Shown piece by piece: positions 8,443 through 17,260 of a DNA stretch of 63,748 nt. How positions within the stretch are numbered: position 1 is the stretch's first letter; every line of letters starts with the position of its first letter. Under the pieces are notes generated by a model. The model had not been told where the DNA came from, did no database searches, and was given only the letters and a program-made list of their open reading frames with translations. A program made the translations under genes and the position numbers. Location of the stretch: the NCBI GenBank assembly GCA_038521345.1, contig JBCBKU010000017.1, positions 1-63,748 on the forward strand, read 5' to 3'. The stretch comes from JBCBKU01 sp038521345. Lineage in GTDB: Bacteria; Pseudomonadota; Alphaproteobacteria; Rhodobacterales; Rhodobacteraceae.

Positions 8443-8763
8443 TCAGACCGATTCTTTGATCCATGTCTCAAGCGCGGCCTTCGGCGCCGCACCGATCTTG
8501 TTCGAAACGACCTCGCCGTCCTTGAAAAGAAACAGCGCGGGGATCCCGCGAACACCCATCTGAGCGGGCGCGTTCGGGTTCTCGTCGACATTGACCTTTA
8601 CGATTTTGATCTTGCCTTCGTATTCGGTCGAAAGCTCTTCCAGTGCCGGGCCGATCTGTTTGCAGGGGCCACACCACTCTGCCCAGAAGTCGACAACCAC
8701 GGGAATGTCGGACTGTTTTACTTCGGCGTCGAAAGTGTCGTCCGTCACGGGAACGGTAGCCAT
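8443..8763 (-). CDS. trxA: Thioredoxin
   Basis: 106 residues, the usual Trx1 size. VVVDFWAEWCGPCKQIGPAL carries the WCGPC active site (Cys31 and Cys34), and RGIPALFLFKDGEV holds the cis-proline loop. It reduces disulfides in the cytoplasm, taking electrons from thioredoxin reductase. The start was set at 8763 because CAGGAGACAGAC gives a strong ribosome site there; a 45-codon upstream extension has no thioredoxin similarity and no ribosome site. The gene lies 56 bp after addA on the same strand and has its own terminator. Confidence 0.97.
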   Translation of the reverse strand: MATVPVTDDTFDAEVKQSDIPVVVDFWAEWCGPCKQIGPALEELSTEYEGKIKIVKVNVDENPNAPAQMGVRGIPALFLFKDGEVVSNKIGAAPKAALETWIKESV

Positions 8764-8819
8764 GTCTGTCTCCTGAAATAGGCGTTGGGGCTGGAACGTA
8801 GAAACCGAGAGAGGCTCCG

Positions 8820-11800
8820 TCAAGATATAGGCGTCCGTTCCAAGGCTGCCCTCACGATGTCGTGCGGAATTGCGGTATAAAGTGCACGCCGTGTCCACAG
8901 AATTCCGACATCGACCGGACGGTCTGAATAGATTTGGGTCAGTGCGGCTCGATAGGCCCCCAGTTGTCGTAAGAACCCTTCGGGAACTTCGTCAATCGTC
9001 GCTGGAACGACGGCGTTTGACTTGAAATCCACCGCTGTCACCCTGTCGTTGCTCACCACGATGCGATCGATCGCCCCTCGGATACGCCGACCATGCAGTT
9101 CAGGTACTGGCGCCGAAAGCGCAACCTCTGCTTCCGAGCCCTCCCCAAAGATCCACGCGAAGTCCGGGCTCTTCAATAAAGCCCCGGCCTCTCGCAAAAC
9201 GTCTTCGGACATCTCTTCGTCCAGTCCAAGATGCGCGCGAGCCCAGTCTGGCCAGTCCGGCTCCGGCAATTGGGGCAGGTGTTCAAGAAGTGCATGTAGA
9301 GCACTTCCGCGGGTGCGCGCTTGTTCCCCCGGTAAACCATCGTCCCCGGCCACCACTTTCGCGCCACCAAGGTCTGCGGGCGAAAGGGCATGCGGGGCAC
9401 CGGGGCGTGGGTCGCGCGTGGTGCCAACCCACTCAGGCACACGGTCCAGAGGGTCGGCTTCCTCGGGTGGCGACAAAGGGGCTGAGTCCGGCCAAGGGTT
9501 TTGGGCCAGACGTCTGCCTTTTCCGGTCGGCGTTTCGAGCGATTCCGAACCAGCGGCTTCAAGGCCGTCCTTAACGGCCTGGTACCACGAAAGGTCCGCG
9601 CCCTTTCCGCTTTCGGGACCGCAGACCACAAGCCACGATTCTGCCCGCGTCATCGCCACGTACAAGAGACGCCAAGCCTCGCGCAGATCCTTCTCTTTCT
9701 GGGCGTCTTTCATAGCCTCGATTTGTGGCGGGCCCTCGGCTTTGCTCATCGCCGGGAATGGTCCGTTCGCGCCATCCGTCACGATGGAACCTGCATTCTG
9801 GCCAAGACTGCGCGTCGTGTCCGGCAGGATCACAACCGGTCGTTCCAACCCCTTGGCGCCATGGACCGTCATGACTTGGACAAGTCCTGCAGATCCGTCC
9901 GGGCTTCGCTTCACTTCGCTTTCCTCGGCGACCATCCATTCGAGGAATCCGGTCAGGCTCGGCACGTGCGACTGCTCGTATGAGAGGGCGAGATTCAAGA
10001 GAGCATCCAACGGATCATCGATCTCGTGGCCAAGCCTTGTGGTCAGCCGGCGTCTGCCATCGTGACGGATCAGGATCCGCTCGATTAGATCATAGGGTCG
10101 CAGAAAGTCCGCCTGATCGAGGAGATCGCCGATCATTGCCTGCGCTGGCCCGAGTTTTTTGGACTCGGACCGGAGTGCTTGCCACAAGAACCTCGTGGTC
10201 CGGGTGGCAGCAAGGTCATACAAGTCGCGTTCGGACAGGCCAAAAAGGGGCGACCGCAGAGCGGCGGCAAGGGACAAATCGTCTTCGGGCAAATCTAAGA
10301 AACGAAGCAGCGCAAGGATGTCCTTGACCGCAAGCGCATCCCCCACAGAAAGCCGGTCAGCACCCGCCACGGGCAGTCCGGCATCTTTCAGCGAACGGAT
10401 CAAGGCATCGAACAGATTACCCTGTCCGGAACGGCCTCGCACTAGGATAAGGAAGTCGCCCGCCGTTATCGGACGGGTCCGACCGGAACGGTCGGAAATC
10501 TGGACCCGGGTATCAATGGCCTCACGAATCCATGTGGCGATGCATTCGGCCAGCGTGTGACTTTGGTGATTGGGGGCCACTCGGTCGGTCGGATCATACC
10601 ACGGTAAATCCTCGGCTTTTTCGGGTGAGGGAACCAGTGGCCAAAGATCAACGCGACCCGGCATGGTGGACCAGAATGCCTCGTGTTTAGTGGGCAGGTC
10701 TGGTGTTCCGGAAAAGGTATAGTCAACTGCCCTCAGGATGGCGGGCGAGGACCGAAAGGAAAAAGCGAGCTCCAGGTCCTGAAGCCCTTGTTGGCGCGCA
10801 ATTCTTCCGCCGATCCGGTCTCGCATCGTGTCGAATTGCTCGGCATCCGCGCCCTGAAACGAGTAGATTGACTGCTTCTTGTCGCCGACCACGAAAAGGC
10901 TCCGCGCGGCTTCGGGACGCGCGCCCTCCCCGACGCCAAACTCGGCCGTCAACCGGTCGATCACATCCCATTGCTCGGGTGCGGTGTCCTGAGCTTCATC
11001 AACAAGGACGTGGTCGATGCCACCGTCGATCTTATAAAGTACCCACGCCGCCACACCCGGATCAGACAGCAGCCGTTTCGTCGCGAGGATCAGATCGTCA
11101 AAGTCGAGCAGACCACGCTCGGCCTTCAAGCTGTCATAGGTGGCAAGAAAGGCGGTGGCGAAGTCTCGCAATATGCGGGTTTTCTGAGCGGCAAGGGTTG
11201 CAACCCGCACGCGCCGCGTCTCTGCGACCCGGTCTATCAGGGCGTTCAGCGGCTCAAGATCGGATCCCAGTTTGTCACGAGTGTCCTTCGTCGGAAATTG
11301 ACCGGCTTTTGAACCGAACGGGTCCTTGGCGTTTGCACCTGATAGAAGGACGCTTTCCAGAACACCAAGCGCAGAAACACCTATGTCATCCAGCGGAATC
11401 ACCCGAAGCCGCTGCGCTGCTTTTTGATCGTTCGACGATCCATTTGACAGAACCGAGATCACCCGTCGCAAAAGGTCGGGGTCTGGGGCAACTCGGTCGA
11501 GAAGCTCTTCGGAACCTATTTCTGGTCCGAAGACCTCTTCCGGTGTCGGAGCATCCACCAAGAACGCGCCACGCTTGGAAAGAATGTTGCGCGCCGCAAC
11601 CAGAACCTCACGACCCTCGTCAAATGCAAAGTCATCGTACGCCGCCTGGCGCGGGCCGTCGGCCAACCGATCCAACGCTTCTTGTATCAAGTGCCGCTGG
11701 GCGGCGTCATCAAGCTCGGTGAAACGCGGGGGAATGCGGGCCTCGACCGGAAACCGGCGAAGCAGGCTCGCGCAGAAAGAATGGATAGTCTGGATCTTCA

Positions 11801-12155
11801 ACCCGCCTGGCGTTTCTATTGCCCGCGCGAACAGCGTCCTGGCACGATTCGGTTCGATATTCTCGACCTCGCCAAGCGCCGATAGGGATTCGCGCAGTTC
11901 CGCGTCACCCTTCATCGCCCATTCCCCCAGCGTTCGAAACAGACGGTTCTGCATCTCGCCCGCCGCGGCCTTCGTGTAGGTCAGGCACAGGATCGACTGC
12001 GGGTCCGCGCCATTCAAAAGAAGTCGCGCCACTCGATCGGTCAGAACGCGGGTTTTCCCGGACCCTGCATTGGCGGCGAGCCATGTCGAAGCCCCAGGTG
12101 CCGACGCGGCGTTCTGAACTTCGGTGGCTGTTGGGCGCACTTCAGTCACCGACAT
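8820..12155 (-). CDS. addA: Double-strand break repair helicase-nuclease AddA (alphaproteobacterial type)
   Basis: 1111 residues. AddA is the UvrD-like helicase and nuclease subunit of AddAB, which resects DNA ends for RecA. Motif Ia region AANAGSGKTRVLTDRVARLL is the Walker A; HVLVDEAQDTAPEQWDVIDR is motif II; FVVGDKKQSIYSFQGAD is motif III; MTVHGAKGLERPVVILP is motif V and RLLYVAMTRAESWLVVCG motif VI. The C-terminal RecB-type nuclease shows RIRGAIDRIVVSNDRVTAVD and FKSN. Start at 12155 (MSVTEVRPTATEVQNAASAP) fits the family; an upstream in-frame start would lie far inside addB. It overlaps the end of addB by 14 bases. Confidence 0.95.
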   Translation of the reverse strand: MSVTEVRPTATEVQNAASAPGASTWLAANAGSGKTRVLTDRVARLLLNGADPQSILCLTYTKAAAGEMQNRLFRTLGEWAMKGDAELRESLSALGEVENIEPNRARTLFARAIETPGGLKIQTIHSFCASLLRRFPVEARIPPRFTELDDAAQRHLIQEALDRLADGPRQAAYDDFAFDEGREVLVAARNILSKRGAFLVDAPTPEEVFGPEIGSEELLDRVAPDPDLLRRVISVLSNGSSNDQKAAQRLRVIPLDDIGVSALGVLESVLLSGANAKDPFGSKAGQFPTKDTRDKLGSDLEPLNALIDRVAETRRVRVATLAAQKTRILRDFATAFLATYDSLKAERGLLDFDDLILATKRLLSDPGVAAWVLYKIDGGIDHVLVDEAQDTAPEQWDVIDRLTAEFGVGEGARPEAARSLFVVGDKKQSIYSFQGADAEQFDTMRDRIGGRIARQQGLQDLELAFSFRSSPAILRAVDYTFSGTPDLPTKHEAFWSTMPGRVDLWPLVPSPEKAEDLPWYDPTDRVAPNHQSHTLAECIATWIREAIDTRVQISDRSGRTRPITAGDFLILVRGRSGQGNLFDALIRSLKDAGLPVAGADRLSVGDALAVKDILALLRFLDLPEDDLSLAAALRSPLFGLSERDLYDLAATRTTRFLWQALRSESKKLGPAQAMIGDLLDQADFLRPYDLIERILIRHDGRRRLTTRLGHEIDDPLDALLNLALSYEQSHVPSLTGFLEWMVAEESEVKRSPDGSAGLVQVMTVHGAKGLERPVVILPDTTRSLGQNAGSIVTDGANGPFPAMSKAEGPPQIEAMKDAQKEKDLREAWRLLYVAMTRAESWLVVCGPESGKGADLSWYQAVKDGLEAAGSESLETPTGKGRRLAQNPWPDSAPLSPPEEADPLDRVPEWVGTTRDPRPGAPHALSPADLGGAKVVAGDDGLPGEQARTRGSALHALLEHLPQLPEPDWPDWARAHLGLDEEMSEDVLREAGALLKSPDFAWIFGEGSEAEVALSAPVPELHGRRIRGAIDRIVVSNDRVTAVDFKSNAVVPATIDEVPEGFLRQLGAYRAALTQIYSDRPVDVGILWTRRALYTAIPHDIVRAALERTPIS

Positions 12156-15063
12156 CCTCCGGAACCGGATCGGCGCTTTCGTCCCATTCTCCGTACCGCG
12201 CAAGGTGATCGTAGCCGTAAGTGTAACGGAGGGTCTCCACAGCTCGTCGCGACGCAAAGCCCTGTTCAGGGTCCAGGTAGCGCGACATCAGTTCCAGAAA
12301 CTCAGCGCGTGTTCGGACTAGATCGAACCGCGAATCCGCCGCCGGATCCCGGCCATAGGTCGTTGTATCTGCGCCTCGGCTCAGGCTGATATGGCCAAGC
12401 CTTTCGACGGGGCCGGAAAGTGTTTCTCCGAATCCCCGTTGTTCAGCAATCAAACCCTCAAGTTCCAATTGCCGATCGAAGTGCCGGACCACCTTCGGGG
12501 TTGGCAGGTTTCCGGTCTTGTAATCGTAGATGGCCAACCCTCCGGTGTTCAGGCGGTCAAGGCGATCTGCTTTGCCGGTGAGCCGGAACGTGACTTCAGG
12601 AAAAGTCATCTCGCCCGGGGTTTCTATGCCAACGGGCGTGCCTTCTCGCCGCCTCTGGCGTTCATCCGCCAGAACCTTGTCCGCGACGGCAAGTAGGCCT
12701 GCCCGCCAATGCCGCGCCGTGGCCGGAGCATCGAGGGACCGACTCAGTTCATCTTCCATGATCTCTAGAAACAACCGGTGCTGGTCATCGGGCGCGTCCG
12801 GCCACGCGGTTATCAGCCGCTCCATAATCGTGTGAATAAGCGTACCGCGCAGTGGCGCGTCGGGGGTGCCGGTCAAGGGATTGAGGGGCCGCAGGCGTAA
12901 CACATATCGTCCATAGATCGCATAAGGATCACGGATCAGCTCCTGAACGCGCGTCACTGAAAGCGATCTGGGACGGGCAGCCGCAGGTGGGCGCGGCGCC
13001 GGGCGGTTTGCGGGCGCCACCGGATCCAAGTCGTTCGCAATCGCGCCCGCAACCCGAAGCCAGTAGCGCCCGCGGTCCCGCATTTCGCGGAGCGCGGCAT
13101 CACCCCCCTGATCGGGAAGTCCTCCGAGAAGGTTGGTCAGACGATTGAGCCACCGCGACGGCACGGTCTCGGCTTCGCCGTCCCGTACTGCCCGGGTTAT
13201 CAGGACCTGACGCGCAGCCACCGATTGCTGAAAATCGTGCGCCGACAATCCGATCCTGCGCTCCGGCGACAATAGGCCGGCTTGCCGCCGCATATTTCGG
13301 TTCAACCAAGGGTCCGGGTCTGGCAAAGGCGGCCAAACACCATCGTTCAGACCGCCGAGGATCACGAGATCTGCGGATTGAACGCGCGCCTCGAGTGTCC
13401 CCCAGATCATCAGACCGGGTGTGGCCCCGGACGAGGCACGCACCTCGGCGCCTTCGAGAACGGATAGGATTGTGGCCTGATAGGTGGCCACGTCGACGTA
13501 ACCACCCGAAGTCGCGGCGTCGGAGAGGTTGGCCAATGTCACTTTCGCCGTTTCGCCCGCGGCTTCGTCCCACAAACCGCCCGCACCGCCGCTGATGTCA
13601 GGACCCTTGGCAAGCGCTTGGGCACTTTCCATGTGGCGGGACAGATATAAGGTGAAGTCACCTGACCTTGGCAGGGCTTGTGCAAGGCACCCGAGCAACC
13701 AATTTGCCCATGCGTTTCGGTCCTCTGGCTCCTCATCACGCCAAGTGGCGAGACTGCCCCCGACATCATACGTGCCTCGGCCTTCCCGAAGCCAAAGCTC
13801 GAATCGCCTCGTGTGTAGAAGATGTGGCCCGCGATCGCCGCCCGACGCCGTCAAAGGATGCTTGAGAAGTGCGATCAGATCGGCAGCGCCCGGCGTAGCG
13901 GTCAGCAGATCTAGGCTCATGAGCAGAAAGCGACCCGGAGGCGAACGGTTAAGGGGTATACCGGCGCTGTCGTCAGGCTGAAGCCCCCAACGATCAAGTG
14001 CCGCCGTCACCCGCCGTGTAAGGTCTCGGTCCGGGCTAACGAGGGCGACACGGATCTGATCGACGTGGCCGCGTTTCATTGCAAGGGCGATGCCTTCCGC
14101 CTCGTCCCGCTTCGATGGTGCCTCGAGCAAAGCCATATCGCGGGTTGCCGAGCGGAGATCACCCAGAGAGGGTCCTTCCCGCAACCATTGATCCGTGACC
14201 GGCGCTGGGCGAAGCGCAAGTGAGATCAGGCGATTGCGCGCGCCGGACCCCCATGTGTCGTGCCACAAACCGATATCGGCTGCAGATAATCCCAGATCCC
14301 TGATGAGTGAGGCCAGACGATGTTGCGGGTGATCCTCTTCGGATGCCGTAAGGTTTTCCCATGCGGTTTCGGGGGCGGTAAAGTCGAACCCGGGCACGAT
14401 GACCGCCCCCTGCGGAAGTTTGGCCACCGCGCGCATCAAAGCTGCGGTCGTGCCCCGTGACCCGGTTGAGCCGGCAATCAGAACTGGCGCTTTTGGGGGC
14501 GCGACGGACCACTTTGTAACGAGCGCCTCCACCGCGATGCGCAACGCAGCTTCGGGTGACGCGTCGCCAGTCGTTTCGAGATAGGGCGCGACGATATTGA
14601 AGAAGTTCAGACTTTGCTGCCAGTGTTCGGCATGTTCCGATACGTCGAGCGATCGGATCGCATCGGCATTAACGCCTTCTCCGATCATCTCGTCGGCAAG
14701 ACGGGACAGGCTTTGCGCCAAATCGACTGCCGCCGAACTCGGCATGCCCGTGGGCACTGCTTTCAGGTAGGCGCGTACGAGGCGGGCCAATTCCAGCTCG
14801 CGACGAAATCCGCTCGAGGCCGGGCGAGGCGCGCCGAGATCTTCAAGGGTCTGTATGCGGGGAAGCAATCGCGGCGAACCCTCGGACAGACGGTCGGTGA
14901 GGTGCCGCTGCATGCGCCTTGTGTTTACGATGATGCGAACACGCGCGAGGGCCTCGGGCGGAGTCCCCACCATTCGCCTGAGCAGCCCGGCAATCAGAGC
15001 CTCAGAGAAGTCGGCACCAGGAGGCAGACCAAAAACTCGCGGCCTTTCAGTCGGCTCAAACAT
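12142..15063 (-). CDS. addB: Double-strand break repair protein AddB (alphaproteobacterial type)
   Basis: 973 residues, partner of AddA. The N-terminus VFGLPPGADFSEALIAGLLR stands where a Walker A would be but has no GKT/S, as is usual for the alphaproteobacterial form, so this subunit probably does not hydrolyse ATP. The C-terminal PD-(D/E)XK nuclease is visible as RGTLIHTIMERLI, then FRLTGKADRLDRLNTGGLAI and YDYKTGNLP. The four cysteines that bind an iron-sulphur cluster in Bacillus AddB are not seen around this domain. It overlaps the nucleotidyltransferase gene upstream by 8 bases and addA downstream by 14, placing it in one long operon. Confidence 0.93.
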   Translation of the reverse strand: MFEPTERPRVFGLPPGADFSEALIAGLLRRMVGTPPEALARVRIIVNTRRMQRHLTDRLSEGSPRLLPRIQTLEDLGAPRPASSGFRRELELARLVRAYLKAVPTGMPSSAAVDLAQSLSRLADEMIGEGVNADAIRSLDVSEHAEHWQQSLNFFNIVAPYLETTGDASPEAALRIAVEALVTKWSVAPPKAPVLIAGSTGSRGTTAALMRAVAKLPQGAVIVPGFDFTAPETAWENLTASEEDHPQHRLASLIRDLGLSAADIGLWHDTWGSGARNRLISLALRPAPVTDQWLREGPSLGDLRSATRDMALLEAPSKRDEAEGIALAMKRGHVDQIRVALVSPDRDLTRRVTAALDRWGLQPDDSAGIPLNRSPPGRFLLMSLDLLTATPGAADLIALLKHPLTASGGDRGPHLLHTRRFELWLREGRGTYDVGGSLATWRDEEPEDRNAWANWLLGCLAQALPRSGDFTLYLSRHMESAQALAKGPDISGGAGGLWDEAAGETAKVTLANLSDAATSGGYVDVATYQATILSVLEGAEVRASSGATPGLMIWGTLEARVQSADLVILGGLNDGVWPPLPDPDPWLNRNMRRQAGLLSPERRIGLSAHDFQQSVAARQVLITRAVRDGEAETVPSRWLNRLTNLLGGLPDQGGDAALREMRDRGRYWLRVAGAIANDLDPVAPANRPAPRPPAAARPRSLSVTRVQELIRDPYAIYGRYVLRLRPLNPLTGTPDAPLRGTLIHTIMERLITAWPDAPDDQHRLFLEIMEDELSRSLDAPATARHWRAGLLAVADKVLADERQRRREGTPVGIETPGEMTFPEVTFRLTGKADRLDRLNTGGLAIYDYKTGNLPTPKVVRHFDRQLELEGLIAEQRGFGETLSGPVERLGHISLSRGADTTTYGRDPAADSRFDLVRTRAEFLELMSRYLDPEQGFASRRAVETLRYTYGYDHLARYGEWDESADPVPEDVGD

Positions 15064-15751
15064 CGTCAGCGTCCTTCAGCATAGCCTCCGCCAGTGGCAC
15101 AGCTTCTGGATAGCCAACGTCACACCATCCACCCATGTGAACGACGCCAAAAAGCCGGTCTCGGCGCTCGAGATCGTTCCAGATGGCGTTGAGTGAGAAG
15201 ACCTCAAAAGGATGCGCCGCCACCGGGGCTGTGCGGATGATCTGTGCGCCGGTGTAAACGAACGGGCCGCCGCGACGCAGCCTGCCATCAGGCAGAACAC
15301 GAAAATCACCAGATCCGAGGTGGCCCGTCGCCCGCTCTGCCGGGACAAGAAGTAGTAGTGCGTCCATGTCCGCAGGTCGCCACTGAGTCGCGAGTGTTTC
15401 AAGTGCAGGCGGACCCGTCCAGACAGCGTCTGCATTCAGAGTAAAGACCGCTTCACCCGGCAAATGGGGCAGCGCGTTGCGAAGGCCGCCGCCTGTGTCG
15501 AGCAGGCGGTCGCGTTCGTCCGAAATCGTCACGCCAAAGGTGGTCGCATGCTGTTCCATCTGCTCCGCGAGATAGTGAACATTGGCGACCATTTGCGAGA
15601 TATTGGCCCCCCCGCATTGATCAAGCGCGTGCTGAAACAGGGATTGTCCGGCGACGGAAATAATTGGCTTGGGGCGCGTCTTCGTCAGCGGTGCCATCCG
15701 CGTCCCGCGTCCCGCTGCAAAAATCATCAGCGCGTCGGGACTGGATATCAT
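15056..15751 (-). CDS. murU: Nucleotidyltransferase, MurU-like (MurNAc-1-phosphate uridylyltransferase)
   Basis: 231 residues. The N-terminal MIFAAGRGTRMAPLTKTRPK followed by PIISVAGQ is the sugar-nucleotidyltransferase signature (GxGTRxxPxTxxxPK), and AVFTLNADAVWTGPPALETL holds the metal-binding NxD region. In Pseudomonas and Caulobacter MurU makes UDP-MurNAc from MurNAc-1-phosphate, letting cells recycle murein without de novo MurA. The adjoining kinase gene, overlapping by four bases, is the AmgK-type partner, so the pair fits that recycling route. Substrate is inferred from this pairing. It overlaps addB by 8 bases at its 3-prime end. Confidence 0.85.
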   Translation of the reverse strand: MISSPDALMIFAAGRGTRMAPLTKTRPKPIISVAGQSLFQHALDQCGGANISQMVANVHYLAEQMEQHATTFGVTISDERDRLLDTGGGLRNALPHLPGEAVFTLNADAVWTGPPALETLATQWRPADMDALLLLVPAERATGHLGSGDFRVLPDGRLRRGGPFVYTGAQIIRTAPVAAHPFEVFSLNAIWNDLERRDRLFGVVHMGGWCDVGYPEAVPLAEAMLKDADDV

Positions 15752-16722
15752 GATTCTGCTCCGCGCGCCGCCGTCGCTTTTAGCTCCAAATAAGGGGTCA
15801 GGGCCGTGCGAACTTCGCGCGCCGCCGGGTGCATCAGGTCCCTGTCCAGGTAGGCCCTGACCCTTGGAACAAGGGCAAGGTAGCGCGATTTGTGGGGGAC
15901 TGCTCCAAGCCAGGTGAAGATTCCAAGGATGCGCAGGTTGCGTTGAATCCCAAATAACGCGACACGGTCTGCCACCGCATCATGGCTTTGCTCCGTCTCG
16001 TTGGCATAGTCGCGGATCATGCGGTCGCGCAAAGCTTCTCCGACGTCACGTCTTGCATCGGTGACCAGCGAGGCGAGATCGTAAATCGGATCTCCGAGAA
16101 AGGCGTCTTGAAAGTCAATCAGTCCAGCGCGCGCAACGCCCCTGCGTTCCGACAGCCAGATCAGGTTTTCGACATGAAAGTCCCGATGGACGAAACTAAG
16201 TCTTGGCGGAGAAATGCGCTCCAAAGCTGCTGCGAGTATCCGGATGATCCCGGGTTGTTTCGCGCTTGGGACGCCGAAGTAATGATCGAGCCCGGGTTCG
16301 ATCATTTGTGCCAGATTGTCGGCTGTACGGCTAGGCAGTATAGATGAGTCTAGGTCCCGAAAACGAACCAAAGCTGCGAGCGCGGTTTCGTATAACTGCC
16401 CTTCATACCCGGGATTGCGCTCAAGTGCGGCGCCGAATAGATCATCGCCAAAATCCTCAACCAGCAACATGCCTCGCTCCGGTGCGGCAAAAATTATCCT
16501 CGGAGCCGAGAGGCCCGCCGACCCCAGAAGTGGTGACAGCTTCAGAAATCGGTTGGCTGAACCGGTATCCTCGCCTGCATCCATGACGATTGCAGACGCG
16601 GATCCCGGCCGCGACACGCGATGGAACTGTCGCGTCGAGGCATCTCCGGCAAGCTTTGTGACAACCGCGTCTTCCCATCCGGATGCACCCAGAAAGGACC
16701 GGAGCCGACCATTATCATGCAT
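15748..16722 (-). CDS. amgK: Aminoglycoside-phosphotransferase-like sugar kinase, AmgK-like
   Basis: 324 residues. The APH/kinase fold is shown by LAGDASTRQFHRVSRPGSAS at the N-lobe, MLLVEDFGDDLFGAALE, the catalytic loop LSFVHRDFHVENLIWLSER (HRDxHxxN) and the metal-binding GLIDFQDAFLGDPIYDLASL (DFQD). AmgK phosphorylates MurNAc (or GlcNAc) at the anomeric position for MurU. The gene sits between tsaE (overlap 8 bases) and the MurU-like gene (overlap 4 bases), the arrangement found widely in alphaproteobacteria. The product would link lytic transglycosylase turnover to UDP-MurNAc supply, bypassing the fosfomycin-sensitive step. Confidence 0.87.
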   Translation of the reverse strand: MHDNGRLRSFLGASGWEDAVVTKLAGDASTRQFHRVSRPGSASAIVMDAGEDTGSANRFLKLSPLLGSAGLSAPRIIFAAPERGMLLVEDFGDDLFGAALERNPGYEGQLYETALAALVRFRDLDSSILPSRTADNLAQMIEPGLDHYFGVPSAKQPGIIRILAAALERISPPRLSFVHRDFHVENLIWLSERRGVARAGLIDFQDAFLGDPIYDLASLVTDARRDVGEALRDRMIRDYANETEQSHDAVADRVALFGIQRNLRILGIFTWLGAVPHKSRYLALVPRVRAYLDRDLMHPAAREVRTALTPYLELKATAARGAES

Positions 16723-17221
16723 CGGTTGGACGACGCAAAAATGGGATAGCGGAAAGGCGATCCCGCCACGCTGTTCCGAATGTCAGTTTCACGCGCCGGG
16801 CGTTGTCATCCGACGGCAGATACGCGAAGTCGATTTCAAGCGTTTCGGCGGTGATAAGACGTGGCGCACGTTCCGGCCATTCAACGACGAGAACGGCATT
16901 CGCCGGTAGCTGATCGATCCCCAGTTCCAAAATCTCGTCTTCTCCGCCAAGCCGGTAGAGATCCGCGTGCCAAAGAGAAAGAGCACCGTCGTCATAGGTC
17001 TGCACTAAAGTGAATGTGGGCGACGGGACGTCTTCAAGCCGATCTGCAGCGGCCAATCTCGTTTGGATAAGCGCTCGTGCAAAATGGGTCTTCCCCGCAC
17101 CGATCGGACCGGACAGTGCGATTGTATCGCCGCCGGTCAGGTGACCGGCCAAATCGGTCGCTGCTTCTGCCGTTGCCTCGGCGTCAGGCAGGATTGCTGT
17201 GTGGGTTTCCTTCGCTGCCAT
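16715..17221 (-). CDS. tsaE: tRNA threonylcarbamoyladenosine biosynthesis ATPase TsaE
   Basis: 168 residues. Walker A is IALSGPIGAGKTHFARALIQ; SPTFTLVQTYDDGALSLWHA and DLYRLGGEDEILELGIDQ are the conserved TsaE blocks (SPTFxxxxxY and HxDxYR), and VLVVEWPERAPRLI gives the VEWP signature. TsaE drives turnover of the TsaB-TsaD complex that puts t6A on position 37 of ANN-decoding tRNAs. tsaD is in this window about 11 kb away on the same strand. The gene is 39 bp downstream of the DivL-like PAS gene and overlaps the kinase gene, so it heads a DNA-repair and wall-recycling operon or belongs to the PAS transcript. Confidence 0.95.
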   Translation of the reverse strand: MAAKETHTAILPDAEATAEAATDLAGHLTGGDTIALSGPIGAGKTHFARALIQTRLAAADRLEDVPSPTFTLVQTYDDGALSLWHADLYRLGGEDEILELGIDQLPANAVLVVEWPERAPRLITAETLEIDFAYLPSDDNARRVKLTFGTAWRDRLSAIPFLRRPTDA

Positions 17222-17260
17222 GACCCGAAACTGACCCCATCGGCAGTGGGGTGCAAGCGC

